DNA of 64,000 nt from Mucilaginibacter jinjuensis. Lineage in GTDB: Bacteria; Bacteroidota; Bacteroidia; Sphingobacteriales; Sphingobacteriaceae. The position numbers and the translations under genes are program-made. The notes under the pieces are model-generated. The model was not told the DNA's origin. It did not search any database and saw only the letters and a program-made list of their open reading frames with translations. The DNA is taken from contig NZ_CP117167.1 of NCBI RefSeq assembly GCF_028596025.1, positions 3,162,001 through 3,226,000 on the forward strand, written 5' to 3'. Below, in pieces: positions 1-8,266 of the stretch (positions are counted from its first letter, which is position 1; every line of letters begins with the position of its first letter).

Positions 1-807
1 GCCGATGTGCAGGCATATTATGATAATTATTTTGCGCCAGGCTTAACCTCTGTTGTAATAGTTGGTGATGCTACAGAAGCTGCCATTAAAACCAAACTTG
101 CCTTTTTAAATAGCTGGAAGCCTAAACAGGTTGATGTACCGGGAGCTATAGCAAATGGACCTGCTACAGATGGTACTAAAATTTACCTGGTTGATATCCC
201 TCACGCAGCACAGTCAGAGATCAGAGTCGGTTATTTAACCGGTTTAAACTTTGATGCTACAGGCGTTTATTATCGCCTGGGTTTAGCCAATTATACACTT
301 GGTGGCAGTTTCGACAGCCATTTAAACATAGACCTGCGCGAAGAAAAAGGCTGGACCTATGGTGCAAGCTCTGGCTTTGCTTCAGGTACTTATGGTGGTA
401 TGTTTACTGCATCTGCCGGGGTACGTGCCTCGGCAACGGATAGTGCTGTTGTTGAATTTGTGAAGGATATTAAGGCTTACGCCGATAACGGTATTACCCC
501 GGCTGAGCTTGCTTTTACCAAAACCTCGATAGGGCAGAGCGATGCGCGCAAGTATGAAACCAATGATCAGAAAGCCGCTTTCCTTGGCCGTATCCAGCAA
601 TACGATTTAAAACCGACTTATGTTGATGAGCAAAATAAGATACTGGCCAATATCACCCAGTCCGAGATCAACGAACTGGCAAAAAAATACCTTGATATAA
701 GCCACATGGCTATTTTGGTAGTTGGCGATAAAGAAAAAGTAATGCCCGGCTTGCAAAAATTGGGCTACCAGATAGTAGAATTAGATGCCGATGCGAATAA
801 TAAATAG
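1..807 (+). CDS. M16 family zinc peptidase, C-terminal part (5' truncated by window)
   Basis: This is the C-terminal end of an insulinase/mitochondrial-processing-peptidase-like (M16) protein. The reading frame is open from base 1, so the true start and the HxxEH zinc site, which lies in the N-terminal half of this family, are outside the window. What remains is a typical second M16 domain: a YYDNYFAPG strand near the start and a DLREEKGWTYGA segment around bases 331-366, which carries the conserved Arg...Tyr pair of the C-terminal half. It is likely a periplasmic or membrane-associated peptidase or its partner subunit. A GC-rich hairpin and T-run follow the stop. Family assignment is firm; substrate is unknown. 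Confidence 0.85.
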   Translation, partial: ADVQAYYDNYFAPGLTSVVIVGDATEAAIKTKLAFLNSWKPKQVDVPGAIANGPATDGTKIYLVDIPHAAQSEIRVGYLTGLNFDATGVYYRLGLANYTLGGSFDSHLNIDLREEKGWTYGASSGFASGTYGGMFTASAGVRASATDSAVVEFVKDIKAYADNGITPAELAFTKTSIGQSDARKYETNDQKAAFLGRIQQYDLKPTYVDEQNKILANITQSEINELAKKYLDISHMAILVVGDKEKVMPGLQKLGYQIVELDADANNK

Positions 808-820
808 TTAGTTTAATAGT

Positions 821-857
821 AAGAGGGGGGCGCCAAATGGTGTCCCTCTTTTTTTAT
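821..857 (+). terminator. Rho-independent terminator after the M16 gene
   Basis: An AAGAGGG...CCCTCTT stem with an inner GGCGCC/GGTGTC pairing is followed by a run of T, 14 bases after the M16 stop codon. Confidence 0.75.
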
Positions 858-915
858 GGTGTCAGGTACGGTGTGTTTATAAGTTAAACAGATGTTGGTA
901 GCGGCTTAAACGCCT

Positions 916-1056
916 ATGATACTCTATGATGAAATAACATTAGAGTTTTTTATAACATCAGTTTTTATACTGATTGGCATAGTAGCGCTATATGCTATAA
1001 TTCGAATGCTGATTAATCGTCATAAAGGCAGGGACGAAATGGACGGGTTATTATGA
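916..1056 (+). CDS. Small predicted membrane protein (46 aa)
   Basis: An unannotated-looking short reading frame starts with MILYDEITLEFF, continues with one hydrophobic segment (roughly residues 12-32) and ends in a basic and acidic tail (RMLINRHKGRDEMDGLL). It is bounded by the terminator of the upstream M16 gene and by a strong hairpin 30 bases downstream, which gives it the size of an independent transcription unit. I recognise no family. The membrane-segment pattern and the flanking terminators support it, but the length is short enough for it to be chance. A GATG start context and no Shine-Dalgarno are normal for this genome. Confidence 0.4.
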   Translation: MILYDEITLEFFITSVFILIGIVALYAIIRMLINRHKGRDEMDGLL

Positions 1057-1084
1057 TGGCTTTTATTGTAACTTATAGCCAAAT

Positions 1085-1121
1085 AAAAAGGTCCGGATGT
1101 AAATACATCCGGACCTTTTTA
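1085..1121. terminator. Bidirectional terminator between the small ORF and the RND operon
   Basis: A perfect AAAAAGGTCCGGATGT/ACATCCGGACCTTTTT hairpin with a 4-base loop has A-runs on one side and T-runs on the other, so it can end both the rightward small gene and the leftward efflux operon. Confidence 0.9.
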
Positions 1122-1166
1122 TTTGACACGATGATCGGCAAACATTATAAGCCGGTTGCAGCTACA

Positions 1167-2273
1167 TTAATGTCCGATCGAGGCACCATTTTTAATTTCT
1201 TCGCTGCCTTTTGCTACGTAATGTGCATTCTCTTTTAAGCTGGCACCAAAAACTTCGGCCAGGCTATCTGTTGCACGCCCTATACGTACCGGTACTCTTT
1301 TGGCAATATTTGCCGAGTCTTCGATCATAAATACACCTTCAGTTGAGTTAACCACGGCATGTTTAGGTACTACAAATGCGTTTGCATCTGCATCTAAGCC
1401 AATTACAGCTTCAGCAACCATGCCGGGCGACAGTTTCAGATCGTTATTCAGTACATCCAACTCAATATGCTCAGAACGCAATGTTTTATCCATTACACCC
1501 GCACGACGGGCAATCTTTGCACTGAATACCTGATCAGGGAATGCCTTAACAGAAAACTTAACAACATCATTTAGTTTGATGAAACCTTTATAGGCTTCGG
1601 GTATCTCTACTACCAAACGCAGGTGGCGTTGCTCCTGCAAGGTGAAGATCGGTAGTTCTGAACCTTTACCCGCAGGGCCAATATATGCACCCAGGTTCAC
1701 ATTTCTGGCGCTGATAACACCATCAAAAGGAGCGCGGATGGTTAAATATTGTGTAATAGTGCGGTTCGCCTCATAATCTGCCTTGGCCGATTGCATTTGA
1801 GCCAAATCTGAATTACGTTTGGCACTGGCAATATCCACATCGTTTTTAGAGATGGTACCCGGCGTTTTGCTGGCATCAATAATACGCTCATAGGTTGCAT
1901 TACTTTGCTCGTATATGGCTTGTTGCGCCTTATACTTTGACATAGATGATGCCAGTTGCTGTACCAGTTCAGGTGCTTCCAGCGTGGCCAGCACCTGGCC
2001 TTGTTTTACCTCTGAACCCACATCAACACCGAGGCTTTTAACATAGCTATTCACTTTGGCGTAGATATCCACTTCGCGGTAAGCAGTCAGCTCCGAAGGT
2101 ACTTTTAGCTCAGTGTGCATTGCACCCTTTGCAAGTGCAAAGGTGGTTGGTGCTGCAGGGGCTTCAACAGTTGCAGCTTTTTTCTCAGTTTCTTTGTTTT
2201 CTTCGTTTGAAGAACAGCCCGCCCAAAATAATCCGGCAGCGGCAATCGTGACAATTATTGATTTAGTGTTCAT
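1167..2273 (-). CDS. RND efflux periplasmic adaptor subunit (HlyD/MFP family lipoprotein)
   Basis: This is the membrane-fusion protein that joins the RND pump to the TolC channel across the periplasm. The N-terminus is a lipoprotein signal ending in WAGC, so Cys20 is the likely lipid anchor. Next come a linker rich in Ala, Glu and Pro, a barrel-sandwich/lipoyl half (YAKVNSYVKSLGVDVGSEVKQG), a long alpha-hairpin (about residues 100-165), the second lipoyl half (TIRAPFDGVISARNV) and a beta-barrel to the C-terminus. The length of 368 aa is normal. Its start codon overlaps the stop of the RND gene by four bases, showing translational coupling as the last gene of tetR-tolC-RND-adaptor. Substrate is unknown. 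Confidence 0.93.
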   Translation of the reverse strand: MNTKSIIVTIAAAGLFWAGCSSNEENKETEKKAATVEAPAAPTTFALAKGAMHTELKVPSELTAYREVDIYAKVNSYVKSLGVDVGSEVKQGQVLATLEAPELVQQLASSMSKYKAQQAIYEQSNATYERIIDASKTPGTISKNDVDIASAKRNSDLAQMQSAKADYEANRTITQYLTIRAPFDGVISARNVNLGAYIGPAGKGSELPIFTLQEQRHLRLVVEIPEAYKGFIKLNDVVKFSVKAFPDQVFSAKIARRAGVMDKTLRSEHIELDVLNNDLKLSPGMVAEAVIGLDADANAFVVPKHAVVNSTEGVFMIEDSANIAKRVPVRIGRATDSLAEVFGASLKENAHYVAKGSEEIKNGASIGH

Positions 2274-5200
2274 ATTTTAGCGCTTAAAGAGTTGATATAT
2301 TCCAGGCTTTCCTCGTCGTTAGCTTCAAGGGAAACCGATTTAACAGATGCTTTTTCCTGTCCCCAGGCAAATACCAGTGGCAGGATAAATAGGGTGGCAA
2401 AAGTAGAGGCAATTAATCCGCCAACTACTGCACGGCCCAATGGGGAAGTTTGATCGCCGGCTTCGCCTAAACCACTGGCCATTGGGATCATACCCACCAC
2501 CATGGCTAAAGCCGTCATCATAATAGGGCGTAAACGTAAGGCGGCGGCATCACGGGCTGAAAGCAAGGCATTATTATTAGTAAGCCTGATCTGCTCGGCA
2601 TTGGTGATTAACAATACTGCGTTAGAAATAGATACCCCAACCGACATGATGATCCCCATGTAAGATTGCAGGTTCAAGGTAGAACCCGTAATGAGCAGCA
2701 TAATCAATGAGCCAATAATAACCGCCGGAACAGTAGTTAGGATAACTGCAGATACCCGAAACGATTGGAAGTTAGCCGCCAGCATTAAGAAGATTACGAT
2801 GATCGCTACCAATAATCCATTTTGTAAACTGCTGAGTGTATCGGTAAGCGTTTGGCTTAAACCTACCAGATCAACTGTGGTGCCACGCGGCAATTCGCCA
2901 AGGGAGGTAATGGCTTTCTGCACATCTGCGGCCGCTTTACCTAAATCTTTATTATTTAAGTTGGCAGTTACAGAAAGTACCGGCAGTGCACCAAGGTCAT
3001 CGTTTTCGCCATAGGTGGTATCTGGTTTAATGGTAGCTACGTCGCTCAATACAGGGCGTGTGCCATTACGCAGCAATGGTATTTCGCCAATGTCGCTTAA
3101 GCTTTGCATTTTATTTTCGGGAACCTGTACCTGTACGTTATAACTGTTGCCGGTTTTTTCATCAATCCAGATGTTCCGGTCTGTATAGCGTGACGAAGAC
3201 GTTGATGCGATAAGCGAGCGGGATACATCGTTTACATCCACACCCAATTGTGCAGCACGTTCGCGATCAATCTCGATATTAATAGCAGGGTACTTATTAG
3301 ATTGTCCTAATTGGATATCACGTAAATATGGTATATCCCTTAGTTTAGCCATTAATTTTGCTGCATATTGCTCGTTCATCTTTTTGTTACGACCGGCAAA
3401 ACGTACCTCGATAGGTGTTGGCGACCCCTGGCTTAATATCTTGTCTGTCAATTCTATCGGCTCGAAAGATAATTTAATGTCAGGGATCTGTTGAGCAACT
3501 TCATGACGGATCTTTTCTTTTAACTGATCGAGGTTGGTATGGTAATCTTCTTTAAAAGCTACCTGCAGCACAGCTTCCTGCGGGCCGGCCATCCAAAGGA
3601 ATATTGGGTTGGTAGAGAATAAGTTAGGGTGGATACCAACATAAGCAGAAGTGATCAGTATGTGGTTTTCTCCCACAATGTTTTTGATGATCTGCGTAGT
3701 TTTTAATGTCTTATCCTCGGTACGCTCGATCCGGGTACCCTCGGCAGCACGGATACGTACCTGGAATTGCCCGCCATTAACCTTAGGCAGAATATCTTTA
3801 CCAATATGGTTTAATAAAACCGCACCTATAATTACTGATACTACTAAATAGCCCAATACAATAGGTTTGCGCAAAGGCATAACCCGGTCAATAAAATTGA
3901 GGAACCGAACGCGCAGTTTATCAAAACGGCTAAGTTTTTCTGTAGGTGTATGTTTAAGCTCGTCAACAATATCATCCTTTTGGCTCCAAGTATGTTCTTC
4001 TGAACCTTTTGCCGGGTGATGTGCATGTTTAGCTTCGTGGCTTTTCATGATCCAGTTGGCCATTACCGGTACAAAGGTTTGCGCCAGGAAGTAAGACGTG
4101 ATCATACTGAAACCGATAGCCAAAGCCAAGGGTAAAAATAAACCGCCAGGTATGCCACCCATAGTAAATGCAGGGGCAAATACAGCAAGGATACAAAACA
4201 GGATCAGCAATTTAGGGAAGGCGATTTCCTTACACGCATCCCAAATAGCGAGGCGCTTGGGCTTACCCATATCCAAATGCTGGTGGATGTTTTCGATGGT
4301 AACGGTACTCTCATCAACCAAAATACCAATAGCGAGTGATAAACCACTCAGCGTCATGATGTTGATGGTTTGGCCGAAAAGGCTCAGGAATAAAACACCG
4401 GATATAATAGATGTAGGGATAGTAAGAATTACAATGGTCGCACCCCGCCAGTCGCCCAGGAACAATAGTACCATTAAGCCTGTGAGCACAGCACCGATAG
4501 CGCCCTCTGATATCAAACTTTTTACGGCATTAATTACATAAACAGATTGATCGAAAGAGTAAGACAGTTTCACATCATCCGGCAACTGCGCCTGCATTTT
4601 GGGCAGCGATTTTTTCAATTTCTGTACCACATCCCAGGTGGAGGCATCGGCATTTTTGGCGATACTCATGTATACAGATCTTTTGCCGTTTACCAGTGCG
4701 TAACCTACTGTAATATCAGCAGCATCTTCTACAGCGGCAACATCGCGGATATATAAGTTGCCTACACCACCTTTAAACAACGGGATATTACCAAAATCCT
4801 GAATCTTGTGGATGGTGGTATTGGTAGGGGTAATGTAGTTTTTATCACCCACACGCACGTTACCCGATGGGGTAGTTTGGTTATTAATAGTAATAGCCTG
4901 TACAATTTGCTCTGGTGTAAGGTTATGGCTACGCAGTAACGTTGGGTCGGGTTTAATTACAACAGTACGGATGTTACCACCAAAAGGAGGAGGCGATAAC
5001 AGACCGGGTATACTCGTAAATGCCGACCGCACATAAGTGTTAGCTAAATCGAGCAGCTCGTTATTATTTCGTTTGTCGCTGCTTACAATAACCTGGCCTA
5101 CAGGCAGGGTAGAAGCATCGAAACGAATAATGAAAGGAGGGTTTGAACCGGCGGGGAACAGAGCCTGTGCACGCGCACTGGCTGCTGATGTCTCGGCTTC

Positions 5201-5512
5201 TGCAGCCGCCATGTTAGTGCCCGGGTAAAAGTTAAGTTTAATTAACGCCAAACCCTGGATGTTTTTGGTTTCGATACTTTTAACACCATTTACATACAGC
5301 AAGGTATTGATATACTGCTTGGTGAAAAAAGTTTCCATCTGGTTGGGGGTAAAACCGCCATACGGGTGGGCGATGTATAACACCGGCAGCCCCAGTTGCG
5401 GAAAGATGTCGATCTTAACCGACCGGAGCGTGCTGATCCCGAAAAACAGGATAGACGCCACCAGCACCATAATGGTGATCGGCTTTTTGAGTGCGAATAG
5501 AATTAAGTTCAT
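2270..5512 (-). CDS. Efflux RND transporter permease subunit (AcrB-like)
   Basis: Inner-membrane proton-driven exporter of the hydrophobe/amphiphile-efflux type, about 1080 aa. TM1 is near residues 5-22, followed by the large periplasmic loop, a TM block around 335-530 and a second loop-plus-TM block with VGVSISNAVLLITNAEQ near 960. The TM4 proton-relay motif reads ILVDESTVTIENI around residue 400, where AcrB has an Asp-Asp pair; here it is Asp-Glu. I start it at MNLILFALKKPI, 7 bases after the TolC stop, because the family begins with this short cytoplasmic helix; an in-frame ATG at 5545 would run back into the TolC gene. Middle gene of the operon; no substrate can be named. Confidence 0.95.
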   Translation of the reverse strand: MNLILFALKKPITIMVLVASILFFGISTLRSVKIDIFPQLGLPVLYIAHPYGGFTPNQMETFFTKQYINTLLYVNGVKSIETKNIQGLALIKLNFYPGTNMAAAEAETSAASARAQALFPAGSNPPFIIRFDASTLPVGQVIVSSDKRNNNELLDLANTYVRSAFTSIPGLLSPPPFGGNIRTVVIKPDPTLLRSHNLTPEQIVQAITINNQTTPSGNVRVGDKNYITPTNTTIHKIQDFGNIPLFKGGVGNLYIRDVAAVEDAADITVGYALVNGKRSVYMSIAKNADASTWDVVQKLKKSLPKMQAQLPDDVKLSYSFDQSVYVINAVKSLISEGAIGAVLTGLMVLLFLGDWRGATIVILTIPTSIISGVLFLSLFGQTINIMTLSGLSLAIGILVDESTVTIENIHQHLDMGKPKRLAIWDACKEIAFPKLLILFCILAVFAPAFTMGGIPGGLFLPLALAIGFSMITSYFLAQTFVPVMANWIMKSHEAKHAHHPAKGSEEHTWSQKDDIVDELKHTPTEKLSRFDKLRVRFLNFIDRVMPLRKPIVLGYLVVSVIIGAVLLNHIGKDILPKVNGGQFQVRIRAAEGTRIERTEDKTLKTTQIIKNIVGENHILITSAYVGIHPNLFSTNPIFLWMAGPQEAVLQVAFKEDYHTNLDQLKEKIRHEVAQQIPDIKLSFEPIELTDKILSQGSPTPIEVRFAGRNKKMNEQYAAKLMAKLRDIPYLRDIQLGQSNKYPAINIEIDRERAAQLGVDVNDVSRSLIASTSSSRYTDRNIWIDEKTGNSYNVQVQVPENKMQSLSDIGEIPLLRNGTRPVLSDVATIKPDTTYGENDDLGALPVLSVTANLNNKDLGKAAADVQKAITSLGELPRGTTVDLVGLSQTLTDTLSSLQNGLLVAIIVIFLMLAANFQSFRVSAVILTTVPAVIIGSLIMLLITGSTLNLQSYMGIIMSVGVSISNAVLLITNAEQIRLTNNNALLSARDAAALRLRPIMMTALAMVVGMIPMASGLGEAGDQTSPLGRAVVGGLIASTFATLFILPLVFAWGQEKASVKSVSLEANDEESLEYINSLSAKI

Positions 5513-5519
5513 GAGATAT

Positions 5520-6983
5520 TTATAGGTTACTGTAGAAAATGTCAAAATCGCCGGTGGCCGCAGCCTTTAGCAATAGGGCTTGCCAAACGTTATTGTAGGC
5601 GATATCACGGTCGGTTTCGGCCCTAACCAATGCGTATAAGGCCTGGGTAACATCTACCAGGTTGGTGAGGCCATGGTTATAAAGCACCAATTTTTGATGG
5701 TAGGTATCGCTGGCGGCTTTTACTTGTAGCGGTGTTTCATAATAATCGGCAATGGCATTCTTAATCTTCGAGTCGGCAAAATTATTTTGCGTTATCAATT
5801 GCTGCTGAGTTAGGGCAAGCTCATTTTTTAAGCCTTCGCTGGTTAAACGCTGCGCTTTAACCTGCTGTTTGGTGCGGAATGGCTGCGTAAGGTTCCAGCT
5901 GATGCCCAGGGCAACAACGTAGTTTGTACGGTCTACACCTAAACCTTGTGACAGGCTGTTATCGTAGTTTGGATGATCGGCAGAGTAAGTATAATTAAAG
6001 CCTGAACCTCTTGCCTGCATGGCGGCACCCAAACTAAATGTGGGTAAGCCTAGGGTTTTAAAATATTTGGCTTGCTCGTCACTATATAGGATACGGTTTT
6101 TATAAAAGGCAATTACCGGGTTATTCGCGGCCAATGAATCATAAGTTGTTGGAAGCGTTTTTGGCAGGTTTGCAATGAATACGGTATCGGCCTGTATTTT
6201 TTGTGGTTGGGTTCCCAGCAGCTTAATTAACGAGCTATTCTGTTCATCTTCATAAGTCATGGCATTAAGCAGGATGCTTTTCGCGTTTGATACTTCTGCG
6301 TTTGCTTGTGATGAATCAACGCCTGCAAGCAAATCTCGTTTAGCCTTGCGGACAATAATCCGTCGTAGCGTATCGGCACGGTCAAAATTTTTACGATATG
6401 ATGTGGTTAATCGCTGGGCCGCCAGTAAATTAAGATAAGCGGCTGAAACCCTAACCTCATGCTGAAATTTTTCCTGCGAAACATCGCTGGCATCAAGGTT
6501 ACGTTTAAAATCTGCAGTCAGGATTTTCTGCTTTGATCGTCCAAATGCAAAAAAGTCCCAGTTTACATTGGCGAGGTAAAGTGAACCAAAAGTTGCATTC
6601 CAGTTTTGGCTTCCCAATGGCAAACCTCCGGAAGCAATCCCTGAGGGGCCGAAGCCGTAAGCTGGGCCGTTTAGCCCATTGGCTGTTCCGTAATCGGCCT
6701 GTGTTGATAAATTGAAGTTGGGCAAATAATCAAGTTTGGCCTGCACAACACCTGCTGCCGAAGCCTTAGCATAAGCTTCTTTAGCTTTGATGGTACCATA
6801 ATTATCCAAACCTGTTTGGATGGCTTGTTTTAAGCTCAGTTGTGTTTGGGCACTTGCCACAGTGCCCCCCAGTAGCAGGCTTAACGTTAAGGTCGTCATC
6901 AGGTGGCCTGATCTTCGGCTAAAAAATGGGCATAGAAATCCCCGTCCCGGCATGCCGGGCTTTTTAAAATGTGCTATTTTCAT
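5520..6983 (-). CDS. TolC family outer-membrane efflux channel
   Basis: Outer-membrane channel protein for the adjacent RND pump. After a signal peptide ending near SAQTQ it has the two repeated TolC/OEP domains, with long amphipathic helices (for example VRVSAAYLNLLAAQRL and the C-terminal LVDVTQALYALVRAETD). The start is uncertain. The ATG at 6983, 24 bases after the tetR stop, gives an N-terminal tail rich in Pro, Gly and Arg before the hydrophobic core. The ATG at 6899 (MTTLTLSLLLGG) would give a standard signal peptide. A CCCGGCATGCCGGG palindrome (6946-6959) lies between the two. It is co-transcribed with tetR upstream and the pump genes downstream. Confidence 0.92.
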   Translation of the reverse strand: MKIAHFKKPGMPGRGFLCPFFSRRSGHLMTTLTLSLLLGGTVASAQTQLSLKQAIQTGLDNYGTIKAKEAYAKASAAGVVQAKLDYLPNFNLSTQADYGTANGLNGPAYGFGPSGIASGGLPLGSQNWNATFGSLYLANVNWDFFAFGRSKQKILTADFKRNLDASDVSQEKFQHEVRVSAAYLNLLAAQRLTTSYRKNFDRADTLRRIIVRKAKRDLLAGVDSSQANAEVSNAKSILLNAMTYEDEQNSSLIKLLGTQPQKIQADTVFIANLPKTLPTTYDSLAANNPVIAFYKNRILYSDEQAKYFKTLGLPTFSLGAAMQARGSGFNYTYSADHPNYDNSLSQGLGVDRTNYVVALGISWNLTQPFRTKQQVKAQRLTSEGLKNELALTQQQLITQNNFADSKIKNAIADYYETPLQVKAASDTYHQKLVLYNHGLTNLVDVTQALYALVRAETDRDIAYNNVWQALLLKAAATGDFDIFYSNL

Positions 6984-7007
6984 GGTTAATTGTTGATGGG
7001 TGCCGGG

Positions 7008-7571
7008 CTAAACCAGCTTGCGTACAATATTTTTAGCGTCCTCTAATGGTTGGTATGATTTGTTTATTTTAGCCATGAGCAGACTGCCCTCAAGCATTGA
7101 AAAAATAGTTTCTGCTAATTCGTCGTTACTTAACAGCCTATCCTTTGGCCGGTCTAACTGTTTAACCAAATCAATGACATGGGCTTTAATATCGTTCTTA
7201 TATTTTTTAGTGCGCTCAAATACATCAATGTTATCATTCGAAACTTCGCCACTAATTTTTACAAAAGCACATCCCTTAAAATCGGTTTTTATCTGCCGGC
7301 TTATGCGGTAATCAAAAAGCGCAATCAGACGGTCGAACGGCGTTGTCATACCTGCGGTAAATATGGCCAGGTCTTCAAACCACTTACTGTATGCCTGATC
7401 TAAATAGGCCAGCAACAGATCATTCTTAGATTTGAAGTGATTATATAAAGAAGGCTTGGAAATATTTGCCTCTTCGATGATCTGGTTAATACCGGTTAAA
7501 TTATATCCTTGCTCATAAAACAGGCGCTCTGCCGTTTCCATGATCTTATCTAATACAACTACTGGTTTCAT
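7008..7571 (-). CDS. TetR/AcrR family transcriptional regulator of the efflux operon
   Basis: The N-terminal 50 residues form a TetR helix-turn-helix (AERLFYEQGYNLTGINQII, then ISKPSLYNHFKSKNDLL), and the rest is a helical ligand-binding domain with a single buried-looking Cys (FKGCAFVK). 187 aa is normal. It is the first gene of the leftward operon tetR-tolC-RND-adaptor, so it most likely represses its own operon and is released by a pump substrate (inference). The promoter -7 element ends 5 bases before the ATG, so the mRNA is nearly leaderless, and an inverted repeat covers the -33 region. Confidence 0.93.
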   Translation of the reverse strand: MKPVVVLDKIMETAERLFYEQGYNLTGINQIIEEANISKPSLYNHFKSKNDLLLAYLDQAYSKWFEDLAIFTAGMTTPFDRLIALFDYRISRQIKTDFKGCAFVKISGEVSNDNIDVFERTKKYKNDIKAHVIDLVKQLDRPKDRLLSNDELAETIFSMLEGSLLMAKINKSYQPLEDAKNIVRKLV

Positions 7572-7575
7572 GAAC

Positions 7576-7605
7576 CAAAGGTAGATACAAATAGTAAACT
7601 TACAA
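7576..7605 (-). promoter_or_regulatory. Promoter of the tetR efflux operon
   Basis: On the minus strand TTG (7603-7605), 19 bases, then TACCTTTG (7576-7583) match the Bacteroidota housekeeping consensus TTG-N19-TAnnTTTG. Transcription would begin at or just before the tetR ATG at 7571. Confidence 0.75.
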
Positions 7606-7625
7606 GTCTGTTAAATTACTATTTG
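7588..7625. promoter_or_regulatory. Candidate TetR operator (10-bp inverted repeat)
   Basis: CAAATAGTAA at 7588-7597 and its exact reverse complement TTACTATTTG at 7616-7625 enclose 18 bases and bracket the -33 element of the operon promoter. This is the expected place for an autorepressor site. The protein-site link is inferred. Confidence 0.5.
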
Positions 7626-7838
7626 CAGATTTTAACAATACTTTGACTAAACGATACGCAATCGAATAATTATTTTGCTTTTGTTCTGATGAATGGTGGG
7701 AGGTAGTAAGAAAAATCACCCATACATAATCAAATCATTTAAAATGACATTGTTATAGGTTAGATTATCGCATATAAGGCTCGATGGATTCTGAATTCTA
7801 CGCCTTAACTATCAAATATGTAAGATTGGTGCTAATAA
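7626..7838. other. AT-rich intergenic region, no gene seen
   Basis: The stretch between the TetR operator and the tRNA-Ser terminator has no convincing reading frame, repeat or structured RNA on either strand. Confidence 0.6.
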
Positions 7839-7875
7839 AAAAAGCCTCTTAATCAAAATGATTAAGAGGCTTTTT
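7839..7875 (-). terminator. Terminator of tRNA-Ser
   Basis: AAAAAGCCTCTTAATC and its exact reverse complement are separated by AAAAT. Read leftward the hairpin ends in a T-run directly after the tRNA. Confidence 0.85.
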
Positions 7876-7877
7876 AC

Positions 7878-7967
7878 TGGCGGAGAGTTAGGGATTCGAA
7901 CCCCAGGAACCTTTCACAGTTCAACAGTTTTCAAGACTGCCGCAATCGACCACTCTGCCAACTCTCC
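7878..7967 (-). tRNA. tRNA-Ser (anticodon UGA)
   Basis: The minus strand folds as a 90-nt class II tRNA: acceptor GGAGAGT paired with ACTCTCC, a long variable arm, TTCGAAT T-loop, anticodon loop CTTGAAA with anticodon TGA, and CCA encoded in the DNA (7878-7880). A promoter lies just upstream and a terminator just downstream. Confidence 0.95.
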
Positions 7968-7972
7968 GGGCG

Positions 7973-8002
7973 CAAAAGTACAAATCCGGGGCGGATTGCC
8001 AA
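7973..8002 (-). promoter_or_regulatory. Promoter of tRNA-Ser
   Basis: Minus strand TTG (8000-8002), 19 bases, then TACTTTTG (7973-7980), six bases before the mature tRNA 5' end. It is a near-perfect Bacteroidota promoter. Confidence 0.8.
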
Positions 8003-8266
8003 ATTTGATTTTTAATTATTTTTTGAATGCCTTTTAAAACGGTGAAGCCCTGCGAGTTAATTTTTACAAAAGATGAAATATTTAAGGTGTTAAATAATAA
8101 TACCGTAAAATGAGCGGTTTTAAAACAAACTTAACTAGTAAATGTAGCTTAAGATGCTTTAAATGCTTATTTTTGCGGCAACATTTAACAGGATAAACTT
8201 CTCTTAAATTTCTGCTATTGCTGGCTTCTGCATTTAGGCCAAATAATGATTTAAAATAACTCACGT

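Noticed and set aside
1053..1238. 61-codon open frame overlapping the terminator and the RND adaptor gene
   Set aside because: It crosses a strong hairpin and the opposite-strand gene end and has no family resemblance.
4098..4541. 147-codon open frame on the plus strand inside the RND permease gene
   Set aside because: It is antisense to a conserved gene with intact motifs, and its amino-acid pattern is a low-complexity shadow.
6946..6959. CCCGGCATGCCGGG palindrome as a terminator or operator
   Set aside because: It has no loop or proper T-run for the leftward operon and falls in the N-terminal region of TolC; it mainly bears on the start choice.
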